From assembly GCA_027307045.1 (NCBI GenBank), contig DAHUXR010000002.1, forward strand, positions 42,437 through 106,436: a DNA stretch of 64,000 nt, in the 5' to 3' direction. Every line of letters starts with the position of its first letter. The first letter of the stretch is position 1. Below the pieces are notes generated by a model. The model worked only from the letters and a program-made list of their open reading frames with translations, was not told where the DNA came from and ran no database searches. Below are positions 54,117-62,557 of this stretch, piece by piece. The position numbers and the translations under genes are program-made. Source of the DNA: Acidobacteriaceae bacterium. GTDB lineage: Bacteria > Acidobacteriota > Terriglobia > Terriglobales > Acidobacteriaceae.

Positions 54117-54587
54117 TCAAACGCCGGATGCCTTCTTTGCGTCCGCTACTTCCAGGGGCGAAACCACGGCAGCCCCGCGCCGCAATCCCCACAGCACCAG
54201 CACAGACGCCCCGATAATGGCCACACCCACCGACATCAAGGCCGCCGTAATAAATGTCTCCTGCCAGGGCAGCGCGTGGTGCCCGGCGCCGGTAATGGGA
54301 GAAAGCGACCCAATTCCCCAGGCCGCTCCCAGCGCGGTCAGGGCCCAATTGAAGTAAGTTCCATACAGCGCGGACCAATACGCCACGGATTTGAGCTTGA
54401 GCGGCAGACGCACCTCCGCCCAAACGGCGCCCAGCGCAATGAGAAACGTCCCATTCATCACGCCTTCCAAGTGCGCCGCCAGCCCCATCCGCGTGTTGGC
54501 GAACTTCGTTTCGACAAAGCCCGTCAGCAGTCCCAGCAAAAACAGGAACATGCCGTGCCAGATCAATCTGCGTCTGCTGTCGTCCAT
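54117..54587 (-). CDS. Membrane protein of the hydroxylaminobenzene mutase/styrene-oxide isomerase type
   Basis: This 156-residue protein has four transmembrane helices and the motif MGLAAHLEGVMNGTFLIALG near residue 35. His at the AAHLEG position matches the conserved residue of HabA/HabB and related isomerases. Substrate is unknown. ATG 54587 has GGAG upstream; the 265-residue frame starting at 54914 is not supported because its first 109 residues look like chance. Confidence 0.65.
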   Translation of the reverse strand: MDDSRRRLIWHGMFLFLLGLLTGFVETKFANTRMGLAAHLEGVMNGTFLIALGAVWAEVRLPLKLKSVAYWSALYGTYFNWALTALGAAWGIGSLSPITGAGHHALPWQETFITAALMSVGVAIIGASVLVLWGLRRGAAVVSPLEVADAKKASGV

Positions 54588-54966
54588 GTTGGTGGCTCCA
54601 ATTTGGGCGTGCGGGAAGTGGGAGGATTGTATACCCCGGGGCTTATGATCGCGGCTTAGTCGTCCGAATGGAAATGCTACCGTGCAGACCCGACGCGCGA
54701 AAGCCCTTGCGGGCTTCCGTACCGCGTCGCCTCTGCACGAAAAACAAAAAAGAGACACCCGGCGAAGCGCCGGGTGTCGAGGTTGGGGTGGCTCCTCGTG
54801 CATTGGCCGCCCGCCGAAGGGGCAGGCTGAGTAGCAAACGAAATAGGACCACTCCTCGCTGCCGCAAGCCCGCGCGCAGCGGGCGGAGCGCAGGAAGAAC
54901 TTAAGATTGGACACGGCGCACTTATTTTATTGTGTTGCGCCTCCATTCGCACGGTAGGTACCCGAA
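54588..54966. other. Intergenic stretch with terminator
   Basis: No gene is seen. It contains the terminator at 54740-54778 and GC-rich repeat-like text. Confidence 0.5.
54740..54778 (-). terminator. Intrinsic terminator (minus strand) of orphan pair
   Basis: GACACCCGGCG-AAG-CGCCGGGTGTC is a perfect 11-bp stem with a 3-base loop. On the minus strand it is followed by TCTTTTTTGTTTTT, so it would end transcription from the genes at 54967-56340. Confidence 0.8.
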
Positions 54967-55293
54967 TCACTGAATCATAGGAATTGCCAATGCTGGTGCC
55001 ACATCAGCCCAGCCCGAGCAACAATCGATCGGGTATTCTGGGCCTTCTCCGTAGGTGAGTGATCTTGCTATAACATAAGCCCACTTCATTACTTCCTCGG
55101 GTTCGCGTTCAGACTCATGGAGTCTATGGACCTTGGCTTCTCCATTGGCGCTCACTGCTGCAAGCCAACGCCAGTTTGTGGCCGCTGATCGTTCAACATG
55201 CAAAGTGCATTCGATGCCCTGTAAGATATCTCTTTTGCGCAACGCTTGAGGGACAAGACACGCATCCAATTGTGAAAACCGAAGATCATTCAT
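54967..55293 (-). CDS. Hypothetical protein, orphan pair second gene
   Basis: This 108-residue protein is not recognised. It starts 6 bases after the previous gene, so the two form an operon. It contains Trp- and Cys-rich stretches and no membrane segment. Confidence 0.5.
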   Translation of the reverse strand: MNDLRFSQLDACLVPQALRKRDILQGIECTLHVERSAATNWRWLAAVSANGEAKVHRLHESEREPEEVMKWAYVIARSLTYGEGPEYPIDCCSGWADVAPALAIPMIQ

Positions 55294-55299
55294 AAAGTC

Positions 55300-56340
55300 T
55301 TAAACTCCCACCATAAACAAACGAAACACCAGCTCTCGTAGTTCCTCGTCGCACGCTCCGTGTTCGTCTATTAATTGAACGATTCGGCTTACCTGCGCTA
55401 CCGATCTGGGCGGAAGGCGTTTGATCTCATCCAATTCTTCGCTTTCCAAATACCTGTCCAGATATTGGTAGGGATCTAGTCCTGTGTCAACCACTTGCCG
55501 CAAGATGAGCCGCCAATTTATGCGAGCCATATGCGCCTTATGCGCACTTACACAGCGACGGTAATCCATAACCTCGACAGGTAACTGCGATTCGATGCGT
55601 TCACCTAGCCACTTATAAAATGCCATCACTCGTGCGCTATATTCGGCAAACAGCGTACTTACGTTGATTTTCTCACCGCATCGGGCCATGTAGGATTTGG
55701 CCTCGTTATTAAAATCGCCGGCAGCAATGAGTTGCTCTGAGGAAAATTCGAATGAGCTAACTTTCCTTGCATCGGAACCAAAATGGTAAGTTATTCTCCA
55801 ATTAGCCTCAACGAACATCTCGTGAGTTAGGACGTTCCTAAGCTTAATGACGAATTGATGTTGCTCGCGATCAAATGATCGTCCAAGCTGTATAAGAAAT
55901 TCCTTTTCGGGCACGAGATCTCGGCGGACTCTTTGAGCATGTGCCTTGAGCGCGGAGGCTGCGCTACATGTAGCAAATATCTCTTTTATCACTGCAGCAA
56001 CAATCCGTTGGAATTCTTTGTCCTTTCTATTAGTCCTATTCTCTTGGTTGTGTGTATCGAATTTCTTAAGATTTATCTCAAAGTCGGCATATGCGAGGCG
56101 GAATGTTTCCAATGCTGCCCACAATGACTTCATTTTGCGATCCAACACGAAGCCCGGATGCGAAGAAATAACATTTGGAAAGTCAAGACCTAATTCGCAA
56201 AGGCGAGTGAGCAGGTGATCCGAGACGGGAACTTGAGTAACCTCTTTGGCTAGAAGTGCGCATTCAATTTGCCGCCGATTCTTATCAACCTCTAAGATCG
56301 TGCGCAGCAGGTTCATCCCGTCGTCAACATGTATCGTCAT
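55300..56340 (-). CDS. Hypothetical protein, orphan pair first gene
   Basis: This 346-residue soluble, mostly helical protein is not recognised. The pattern LRNVLTHEMFVEANWRITYHFG near residue 170 is a helix followed by strands. Base composition appears lower in G+C than flanking genes, a sign of transfer. It is followed by the small gene at 54967. No signal, membrane or catalytic motif is visible. Confidence 0.6.
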   Translation of the reverse strand: MTIHVDDGMNLLRTILEVDKNRRQIECALLAKEVTQVPVSDHLLTRLCELGLDFPNVISSHPGFVLDRKMKSLWAALETFRLAYADFEINLKKFDTHNQENRTNRKDKEFQRIVAAVIKEIFATCSAASALKAHAQRVRRDLVPEKEFLIQLGRSFDREQHQFVIKLRNVLTHEMFVEANWRITYHFGSDARKVSSFEFSSEQLIAAGDFNNEAKSYMARCGEKINVSTLFAEYSARVMAFYKWLGERIESQLPVEVMDYRRCVSAHKAHMARINWRLILRQVVDTGLDPYQYLDRYLESEELDEIKRLPPRSVAQVSRIVQLIDEHGACDEELRELVFRLFMVGV

Positions 56341-56974
56341 TGATGGATATTAGCATAGCAACGAATATTAAGCGAACAACAATCTGCTGCGTAGCGTCAG
56401 CGGAGCTACAACAGAAGAATCTTTAACAGCCCGTATCCACACAAATTGCAGCCGATAAAGAATTACACGCGTTTTTCAGACCTAGCGACCCCCTTTACAC
56501 CCCCGCAGCCCTGCGTGCTTCGGGATACAACGTGCTCTGATCGATGGGAAGTTGCAGAGCGGTGGCCGCCTCGGGAGTCAGATCATGTCCGCCGCGCAGG
56601 TTCACCCATAGAGATTGGACGGTATAAATTGGTCCCCAGGGAATCCCCCACCATCCGGCCACGAAAGTAAGAAGCGTCCACGCGAGCCCTTTTACCGCCG
56701 GGCTTTCTCCGGCGCGCAGGAAATAGATATCTGTGCCGCGTTCCCTTACCCTGCAGCATCAGGGCGTTCGCACGAGAATGTTTCGGTAGAACTCCCTGAA
56801 GCGGCTTGGTAACAACTGGCTGAACCGGGATCCTTCGACTCGCGCGCGCATACACGCGCGCCACGCTCAGGACGACAGCGGGGGGAAATATCGCAAAAGG
56901 AAATAGGACCGTTAGGTGCATGGCGAAGCATGACAAAAAGGCAGAAGATTGCGCGTCGATGAACCCCGCGTTTC
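56341..56974. other. Non-coding region
   Basis: No gene is seen. It contains a block typical of dispersed intergenic repeats near 56826 (GATCCTTCGACTCGC … GCTCAGGACGACA) with a CGCGCGCATACACGCGCG palindrome. Confidence 0.5.
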
Positions 56975-57433
56975 TTACTTGTACGCGAGCTTATGTTCTT
57001 CCAGCCAGTCGCGGGCGATTTGTTCAATCGCTTCCTGGCGATAGCGATACCAGGCATCCAGTAGTCCGAGCCGTTCAACGGCGCCGCGGAAGTGGCGGAA
57101 GGCCCCGGAGCCGTGAATGGCGCCGATCAGGACTTTGCGGGCACGCTCATTCTGCTCCTGCGAGAAACGCTCCATGATGGCCCACTCATGGACTTCAAAG
57201 CGGTCCGGCAAGGCGAGAAAGCGGTCACTCTCCAGGGCCTCGCGTATCTTGGGCATCGCCTCGCGTTGCCACTGCGGAAGGTCTTGGTCAGCGACTTCTT
57301 CTTCCACCAAAGCAAGTTCGTCTTCGCTTACCTGGATAATTTCACCGGTATCCGGGTCGAGATAGGCCTCGCCTTCATTACTCTGGGATTCGATGGCATC
57401 GACGATGTCACGTAGCGCAAGGACAACGCCCAT
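56975..57433 (-). CDS. UPF0158 family protein
   Basis: This 152-residue acidic, helical protein matches the UPF0158 family (LRDIVDAIE, YLDPDTGEI, FEVHEWAIMERFSQ, FRGAVERLGLLDAWYRYRQEA). The family function is unknown. Start 57433 is fixed by GGAGGTGATCTT before the ATG. Confidence 0.85.
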   Translation of the reverse strand: MGVVLALRDIVDAIESQSNEGEAYLDPDTGEIIQVSEDELALVEEEVADQDLPQWQREAMPKIREALESDRFLALPDRFEVHEWAIMERFSQEQNERARKVLIGAIHGSGAFRHFRGAVERLGLLDAWYRYRQEAIEQIARDWLEEHKLAYK

Positions 57434-57659
57434 AAGATCACCTCCGAAAAAAGCCAAATCGCCGGCATTATAGGACGAATTGGCACGGTTTTTCCGTTGA
57501 AATGATACGGCATTGATGCAGTTCTTCGTCCGTTTTCAGCGACCAGAATTGCGGAGAGTTGGAGTGGTCCACTCGGCTGATATTTATATTGTCCTAATTC
57601 GTAATTGATTCGCTGAAGCAAAACCGCTAGGATATGACAGCCCTCAGGGGTAGAAGTGG

Positions 57660-58120
57660 GCCTGATCATTGAAAAAATAGCAGATAGCAGTTGGCAACTG
57701 GCAAATAGCCAGAAGGCTGGTACTTGGTTTTTGGCATTTGGTACTTGGTGAAACGGTGGGCTTCGCCGATTTAGATCGTTCGACTTCCGGCGGTAGCCGG
57801 TCGCTCACGATGACAGTTTGTGGCGCGGCGATTATTGCGCCGCGCGACTTTCACAAGTTGCGACCCACTGCCTGACTGGGATTGGGATTGGGATTGGGTC
57901 ACCCAAGGGTCACCCTAGGGCCACGCAAGGGCCACGCAAGGGTCGAATTGCGGAAGTGCTTTGTTTGCAACACGACCCTTGAAAATAGGGGGTGGGCCGC
58001 CTAAGATTGCCAAAATTGCCATGCTTGCCAAAAATCGCCGAAATTGAAAACTCCTGGAACCGCCATCATCGCCGAGATCGGAAAACCAAAAGCTCACCGC
58101 GGAGACGCCGGAGAACAGCC
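57660..58120. repeat. Composite dispersed repeat, copy B
   Basis: This has the same modules as copy A at 14895: GCAGTTGGCAACTGGC block; GGTACTTGGT block; three GATTGG-type hexamers; 11-bp GTCACCCAAGG-type units; TCGAATTGCGG…TTTGTTTGCAACA; and GATCGGAAAACCAAAA…GGAGAACAGCC. The shorter hexamer array suggests slippage between copies. The rest of 57434-58228 holds no gene. Confidence 0.7.
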
Positions 58121-58168
58121 CAGGTCGGAATGTCGGAAATGACCGGAATGGTCGAGAAGGCACGGGGA

Positions 58169-58182
58169 GTGATCTGCATCAC
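58169..58182. promoter_or_regulatory. Crp/Fnr-type palindrome upstream of second usp
   Basis: GTGAT-CTGC-ATCAC is a perfect inverted repeat that ends 46 bases before the ATG at 58229. It has the same pattern as the first usp, glgP, hsp20 and ywiC-like promoters. Confidence 0.5.
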
Positions 58183-58228
58183 TGCTTCGCCATGGTGCAG
58201 GAAGTAACGTTCTTGCCCGAGGTGAATT

Positions 58229-59098
58229 ATGGCTGCGCCGCTTCTGATCACGCCTACCCGTCCTAAGCTGAAGAACGTGCTGGTTGCCACGGATTTTTCC
58301 ACCGGATCACTGGCGGCACTGCCGTACGCCACCAGGATTGCGCGCGCGTTTGGAGCGAACCTGCATTTGTGCCACATTGAGCCGACAGCGCCGCTGGCCA
58401 CAGGGCTGGCCGACTTGCACCTTTACGAAACGGCGGGCAAGGACGCTGCCCAGCGGCTGGCCGCGCTCCGTGATTTGCCTGAACTCAAAGGAATGCGGCC
58501 CGCGCTGGTGCTGGCGGAAGGCGAATTCAAGATCGAGCTGCTGAAAGTGGTGAGCACGGCCAACATTGATCTGGTAGTGGCCGGCACGCGCGGACGCACC
58601 GGGCTACGCAAGATGCTGCTTGGCTCCGTGACGGAAGAGATTTGCCGCGGCGTGATGTGCCCGATTCTGACGGTTGGCCCGGAAGCCGCGGCTACTACAG
58701 ACGCGCCGTTTCAGCCGATCCTGTTCCCTACCAACCTCTCCGAGCTCAGCCTGAAGGCGGTGCCTTACATTGCCATGCTGGCGCAGCAGTTTGCCGCGTC
58801 CATTACGGTGCTGCACGTGCTCACCGCGGATGAGGCGACTACGTCCGATGAAAACGCGCTTACTGAATCGGTCCGTAAAAGTATGGCTAGAAAATTTTCC
58901 GCGCTGGCCGATCTGAACCCGGAGTTTGTTGTGGCCATGGGCGATACGGCTGAGACCGTGCTGCGCGTGGCCCGCGAAAAAAAAGCCGGCCTGATCGCGA
59001 TGGGAATCCGCAACGCCTTTAGGCCGGGAATCCTGCGGGAACGGACCGCATATCGCATCATTGCCGGAGCGCAGTGCCCGGTGCTGACGGTGCGGTAA
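58229..59098 (+). CDS. Tandem universal stress protein, second copy
   Basis: This 289-residue protein has two UspA domains. Domain 1 has a good ATP-binding pattern (AGTRGRTGLRKMLLGSV). Domain 2 lacks the GS phosphate loop (GIRNAFRPGILRERTAY), so it is likely non-binding. GAGGTGAATT precedes the ATG. Together with the Usp at 709 it is probably induced by the same regulator. Confidence 0.88.
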   Translation: MAAPLLITPTRPKLKNVLVATDFSTGSLAALPYATRIARAFGANLHLCHIEPTAPLATGLADLHLYETAGKDAAQRLAALRDLPELKGMRPALVLAEGEFKIELLKVVSTANIDLVVAGTRGRTGLRKMLLGSVTEEICRGVMCPILTVGPEAAATTDAPFQPILFPTNLSELSLKAVPYIAMLAQQFAASITVLHVLTADEATTSDENALTESVRKSMARKFSALADLNPEFVVAMGDTAETVLRVAREKKAGLIAMGIRNAFRPGILRERTAYRIIAGAQCPVLTVR

Positions 59099-59258
59099 AA
59101 CGTCCTTACGCCGTAGGGGCCGGACTCCCCAGCAAGCTCCGTTCGACATGCTGGAGCGGAGGCCGTGGCGCAGAGGAGCGGAGCGACATAAAAAATATCC
59201 ATCCGCGATGTTATCTTTAACGCTGCACCAAATTCGCCCCGGGGAACCCGCTTCACCC

Positions 59259-60749
59259 ATGTCCATTGACATTCTTAAAGGCCTCTTTGAGCAGCACTTC
59301 CACGCGCCGCCCGATCGCGTGCAGCCGCTACAGGGCCAGCTTGGAGGATCAGGACGCGTCATCACTCGGCTTACAGCGGGGAGCCAGAGCGCGATCGGCA
59401 TTTTGTATGACGTGCGGGAAGAGAATGTCGCGTTCATTGAGTTTTCGCGCCATTTCCGCCGGCATGGCCTGCCTGTCCCGGAGATATACGCTGAAGATCT
59501 GCGCCACGGCGCCTATCTGGAGCAGGACCTGGGCGATACCACGCTGTTTGAGTTTCTGGTGGCCAATCGCGCGGGAGAAAACATTGCCCCCGCCGTGGTG
59601 GACGCTTATATAAAAGTAGTGCAGACGCTGCCGCGATTCCAGGTGGAAGCCGGTCGCGACCTGAATTACAAAGTCTGCTACCCGCGCGGGAGCTTTGATC
59701 GCCAGTCAATTGCCTGGGACCTGAATTATTTTAAGTATTACTTTCTGCGACTGGCCGGCATCGCGTTCAACGAGCAGGCGCTGGAAAACGACTTTAGCCG
59801 GTTGACCAAGTTTCTGCTCACGGCGCCGCGCGATTATTTTCTCTATCGCGACTATCAGTCACGCAACGTGATGCTGCGCAATGGCGAGCCGTTCTTCCTG
59901 GACTATCAGGGCGGACGCAAAGGCGCTTTGCACTATGACATTGCTTCCCTGCTGTATGACGCCAAGGCGGACCTGCCTCCGGCGCTGCGGCAGAAGCTGC
60001 TGGACCATTACACTGACGCGCTGCGCGGCATGATTGGCATTGAGCGCGACGCCTTCATGCATCATTACTATGCGTTTGTTTACGCGCGCATCATGCAGGC
60101 GCTGGGCGCGTACGGCTTCCGCGGATTCTATGAACGCAAGCCGCACTTCCTGCAAAGCGTTCCGTATGCGATCAAGAACCTGCGCTGGCTGCTGGAAAAT
60201 GCGACGCTGCCAATTCCTTTGCCCGCTTTGACCAGCGCGTTCCAGGGCATTGTGGCTTCGCAGAAATTGCTGGCGCAGGTGGCGGAAGGCGACCGTCGTG
60301 GCCGGCCTGTTGCTGACAAGCCGCCGCAGCCTGCTCCCACGACAGACAAACTTGTGGCAAGGATTTTTAGTTTCTCTTTCCATCGCGGCGGCCCGCCGAA
60401 AGACGAAACCGGCCACGGCGGAGGATTCGTCTTCGATGCGCGCAGCCTGCCTAATCCCGGTCGCGAAGAGCGCTTCAAGATGCTTACCGGCAAAGACGCT
60501 CCGGTGATCGATTATCTGCGGCAGCATAAGAGCGTGGACGAATACCTGAAGAACGCCGAAGCGCTGGTGGATGCCAGCATCAGTAATTACCAGAGCCGCG
60601 GCTTCAAGAGCCTGACAGCTTCTTTCGGCTGCACGGGCGGACAGCATCGCTCTGTGTATCTGGCGGAACAACTGGCCAAACATCTGCGCGCCAAAGATGG
60701 AGTAGAGGTAGTGCTGCGCCACATCGAACTGGAGAAAATAGGCCGATGA
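59259..60749 (+). CDS. AmgK-like sugar kinase fused to RapZ C-terminal domain
   Basis: This 496-residue fusion has an N-terminal aminoglycoside-phosphotransferase-fold kinase (residues 1-330) with catalytic loop YRDYQSRNVML and metal site FLDYQGG, as in AmgK (cell-wall sugar kinase). A C-terminal RapZ-type domain (about 360-496) follows, with FHRGGPP, FVFDARSLPNPGR, LTGKDAPV and the SFGCTGGQHRSVYLAE loop. In RapZ this domain senses amino-sugar phosphate. Stop/start overlap with the next gene (ATGA). Start 59259 fits the kinase start best; 59208 and 59148 are alternatives. Confidence 0.85.
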   Translation: MSIDILKGLFEQHFHAPPDRVQPLQGQLGGSGRVITRLTAGSQSAIGILYDVREENVAFIEFSRHFRRHGLPVPEIYAEDLRHGAYLEQDLGDTTLFEFLVANRAGENIAPAVVDAYIKVVQTLPRFQVEAGRDLNYKVCYPRGSFDRQSIAWDLNYFKYYFLRLAGIAFNEQALENDFSRLTKFLLTAPRDYFLYRDYQSRNVMLRNGEPFFLDYQGGRKGALHYDIASLLYDAKADLPPALRQKLLDHYTDALRGMIGIERDAFMHHYYAFVYARIMQALGAYGFRGFYERKPHFLQSVPYAIKNLRWLLENATLPIPLPALTSAFQGIVASQKLLAQVAEGDRRGRPVADKPPQPAPTTDKLVARIFSFSFHRGGPPKDETGHGGGFVFDARSLPNPGREERFKMLTGKDAPVIDYLRQHKSVDEYLKNAEALVDASISNYQSRGFKSLTASFGCTGGQHRSVYLAEQLAKHLRAKDGVEVVLRHIELEKIGR

Positions 60750-61501
60750 AAGCCATGGTGCTGGCCGCAGGCCTGGGCACGCGGTTGCGTCCGCTGACCA
60801 ATGATCGCCCTAAAGCATTGGTTGAAGTCTGCCGACGCACGCTGCTGGAAATCACGCTCACGCGCCTGCGCGACTTCGGCATTCAAGACGTGATCATCAA
60901 CGTGCATCACTATGCCGATATGGTGATCGACCGCATGAAAGCGGCCAGCAATTTCGGCATGCACATTGAGTTTTCCCGCGAAGATGTTTTGCTCGATACC
61001 GGCGGCGGCCTGAAAAAAGCTGCATGGTTTCTCAGCGGCAGCGGCAAGGCAAGCGTAGATGAACAAGAGCCATTCATTCTTCACAACGTCGATGTCATCA
61101 GCTCTATCGACTTTCAACGAATGGTTGAAGTTCACAGGCAAAGCTCAGCGCTAGCGACTCTGGCAGTCCAGGAGCGTAAAACATCGCGCTACCTGCTGTT
61201 CAACGATCAGCTTCAACTTTGTGGCCGCCGATTGGTGAAGGAAGATAAGACCGAGATCGTTCGGCCGTCAGAAAACATTTCTGACATGGCATTCGCCGGC
61301 ATTCACGTGATCTCGCCGCGCATTTTTCCACTGCTGACGGAAGAAGGCATTTTCTCCATCATTCCGGCGTATCTGCGGCTGGCAGCGCAGGGCGAAAAGA
61401 TTCAAGCCTTCCGCGCCAACGAATACTACTGGCGCGACCTCGGCAAGCCGGAAAATATCCAGCAAGCCGAGCGGGACATAAAAGCAAACATGATTAGATG
61501 A
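60746..61501 (+). CDS. MurU-like nucleotidyltransferase
   Basis: This 251-residue sugar-1-phosphate nucleotidyltransferase has the motif MVLAAGLGTRLRPLTNDRPKAL, the HNVDVISS metal-binding loop and the later GIHVISPRIF. In pseudomonads AmgK and MurU turn recycled MurNAc/GlcNAc into nucleotide sugars; the same pairing here with a 4-base overlap suggests the same path. Exact sugar is not proven. Confidence 0.87.
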   Translation: MKAMVLAAGLGTRLRPLTNDRPKALVEVCRRTLLEITLTRLRDFGIQDVIINVHHYADMVIDRMKAASNFGMHIEFSREDVLLDTGGGLKKAAWFLSGSGKASVDEQEPFILHNVDVISSIDFQRMVEVHRQSSALATLAVQERKTSRYLLFNDQLQLCGRRLVKEDKTEIVRPSENISDMAFAGIHVISPRIFPLLTEEGIFSIIPAYLRLAAQGEKIQAFRANEYYWRDLGKPENIQQAERDIKANMIR

Positions 61502-61514
61502 ACAAGATCAAAGT

Positions 61515-61670
61515 TCAGCGCAGCGTCGCTGCCCACGCAACATCGGTTGGTTCGGCCAATGGATAACCAAGGTCCTTCCAGCCGGCAAAGCCGCCCTGCA
61601 ACGGACGCACGCGCGTGATGCCAAGTTTCTGAAGTTGCTGTGCCACACGGGCACTAGTAGCTTCATTGGG
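61515..61670 (-). other. In-frame continuation of rhodanese domain after TGA (possible selenocysteine read-through)
   Basis: After the TGA at 61673-61671 the same frame continues PNEATSARVAQQLQKLGITR…LQGGFAGWKDLGYPL, the rest of a rhodanese domain, to a TGA at 61515. In relatives I recall the motif as YCxCPNEATSA, so TGA replaces Cys. A hairpin follows the TGA: GTGCC-CGTGT-GGCAC, extended by outer pairs. It is either a selenocysteine codon or a fresh nonsense mutation. Confidence 0.55.
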
Positions 61671-62465
61671 TCAAGTACAGTAGAGAATGATTTCCTCATT
61701 TTTAGGCAGCGTGTCCGCTCTGCTGGTAACTTCGGCAGGCAGCACGCGTATGGCGCCGGGCAGAGTTCGCGGGTCGGCTAGCGAATCAAGCGGATGGCGC
61801 AGATCGAGAATCACAAATTTCTCGCCGGCGTTCAGCATCTGGCGCACTTCTTCCGGCGTGATGCGGGATTTATATAAGTCTTTCAGAAATTGCCGCCGCT
61901 GCATGTACTTAATGCCCACGTTCAGCGCCAGCACCACCACGCTGACTTCAAATAAAATCGGGCCCACCGCTGATGCCACATGCATGCGCTCGACGGGAAG
62001 ATATCCGGCGAGCATCAGCACCACAATCCACAGGGCCGACCCGGCTGTGTTGGTCACAAAGAAATGCTGGCGCTCGATTCCAGATAGTCCCGCAACGGCA
62101 GGGACCACATGGGAAACGCCGGGCAGCCACTTGGAGAAAATCAAAGTCCGGTTAGCGCCTTTTTCAAAAAACACTTTTGAGCGGCGCACGCAACTATCGG
62201 GCTCCAGAGAGATGCGGCAAAGCATGGACAAAACGCGATCGCCTTTTTTGCGGCCAATCTCGTACCATAGCGTATCGCCCAGCACGCAGGTGGCAAGCGC
62301 AATCCATACGGCAACATCAAAGCGCAGATGGCCACCGGCAGCCAGCGCTCCTGCGGCCACCAGCACAGGAGAAAACAGGAGCGGCGCGCCCACGCGCTCC
62401 AGCAGTCCGGACGCCAGCAGCACAAGATAAGGATGGCCAACCACCAGTTGCATGAACGATTTCAC
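61671..62465 (-). CDS. DedA-type membrane protein with (interrupted) rhodanese domain
   Basis: As read to the first stop it is 264 residues: DedA/SNARE-associated domain (residues 8-190: LLERVGAPLLFSPVLVAAG and GANRTLIFSKWLPGVSHVVPAVAG) with about five helices. It is followed by the start of a rhodanese domain (FVILDLRHPLDSL … EEIILYCT). The catalytic Cys (LYC) is present, but translation would stop two codons later unless TGA is read through. Full length would be 316 residues. The start is GTG 62465; ATG 62453 also possible. Confidence 0.75.
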   Translation of the reverse strand: MKSFMQLVVGHPYLVLLASGLLERVGAPLLFSPVLVAAGALAAGGHLRFDVAVWIALATCVLGDTLWYEIGRKKGDRVLSMLCRISLEPDSCVRRSKVFFEKGANRTLIFSKWLPGVSHVVPAVAGLSGIERQHFFVTNTAGSALWIVVLMLAGYLPVERMHVASAVGPILFEVSVVVLALNVGIKYMQRRQFLKDLYKSRITPEEVRQMLNAGEKFVILDLRHPLDSLADPRTLPGAIRVLPAEVTSRADTLPKNEEIILYCT

Positions 62466-62557
62466 TTAGAATGGAGTCCTTTGAGTTTGCCTTGGTTACT
62501 AAAAGCTGAGTTCTTTCCGCATTTTAGATACTCTAATGCCTGCGGAGATTCGCGGTC

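Noticed and set aside
54588..54914. N-terminal extension of the mutase-like membrane protein to 265 residues
   Set aside because: The extra 109 residues run through a terminator hairpin and lack homology; ATG 54587 has a proper ribosome site.
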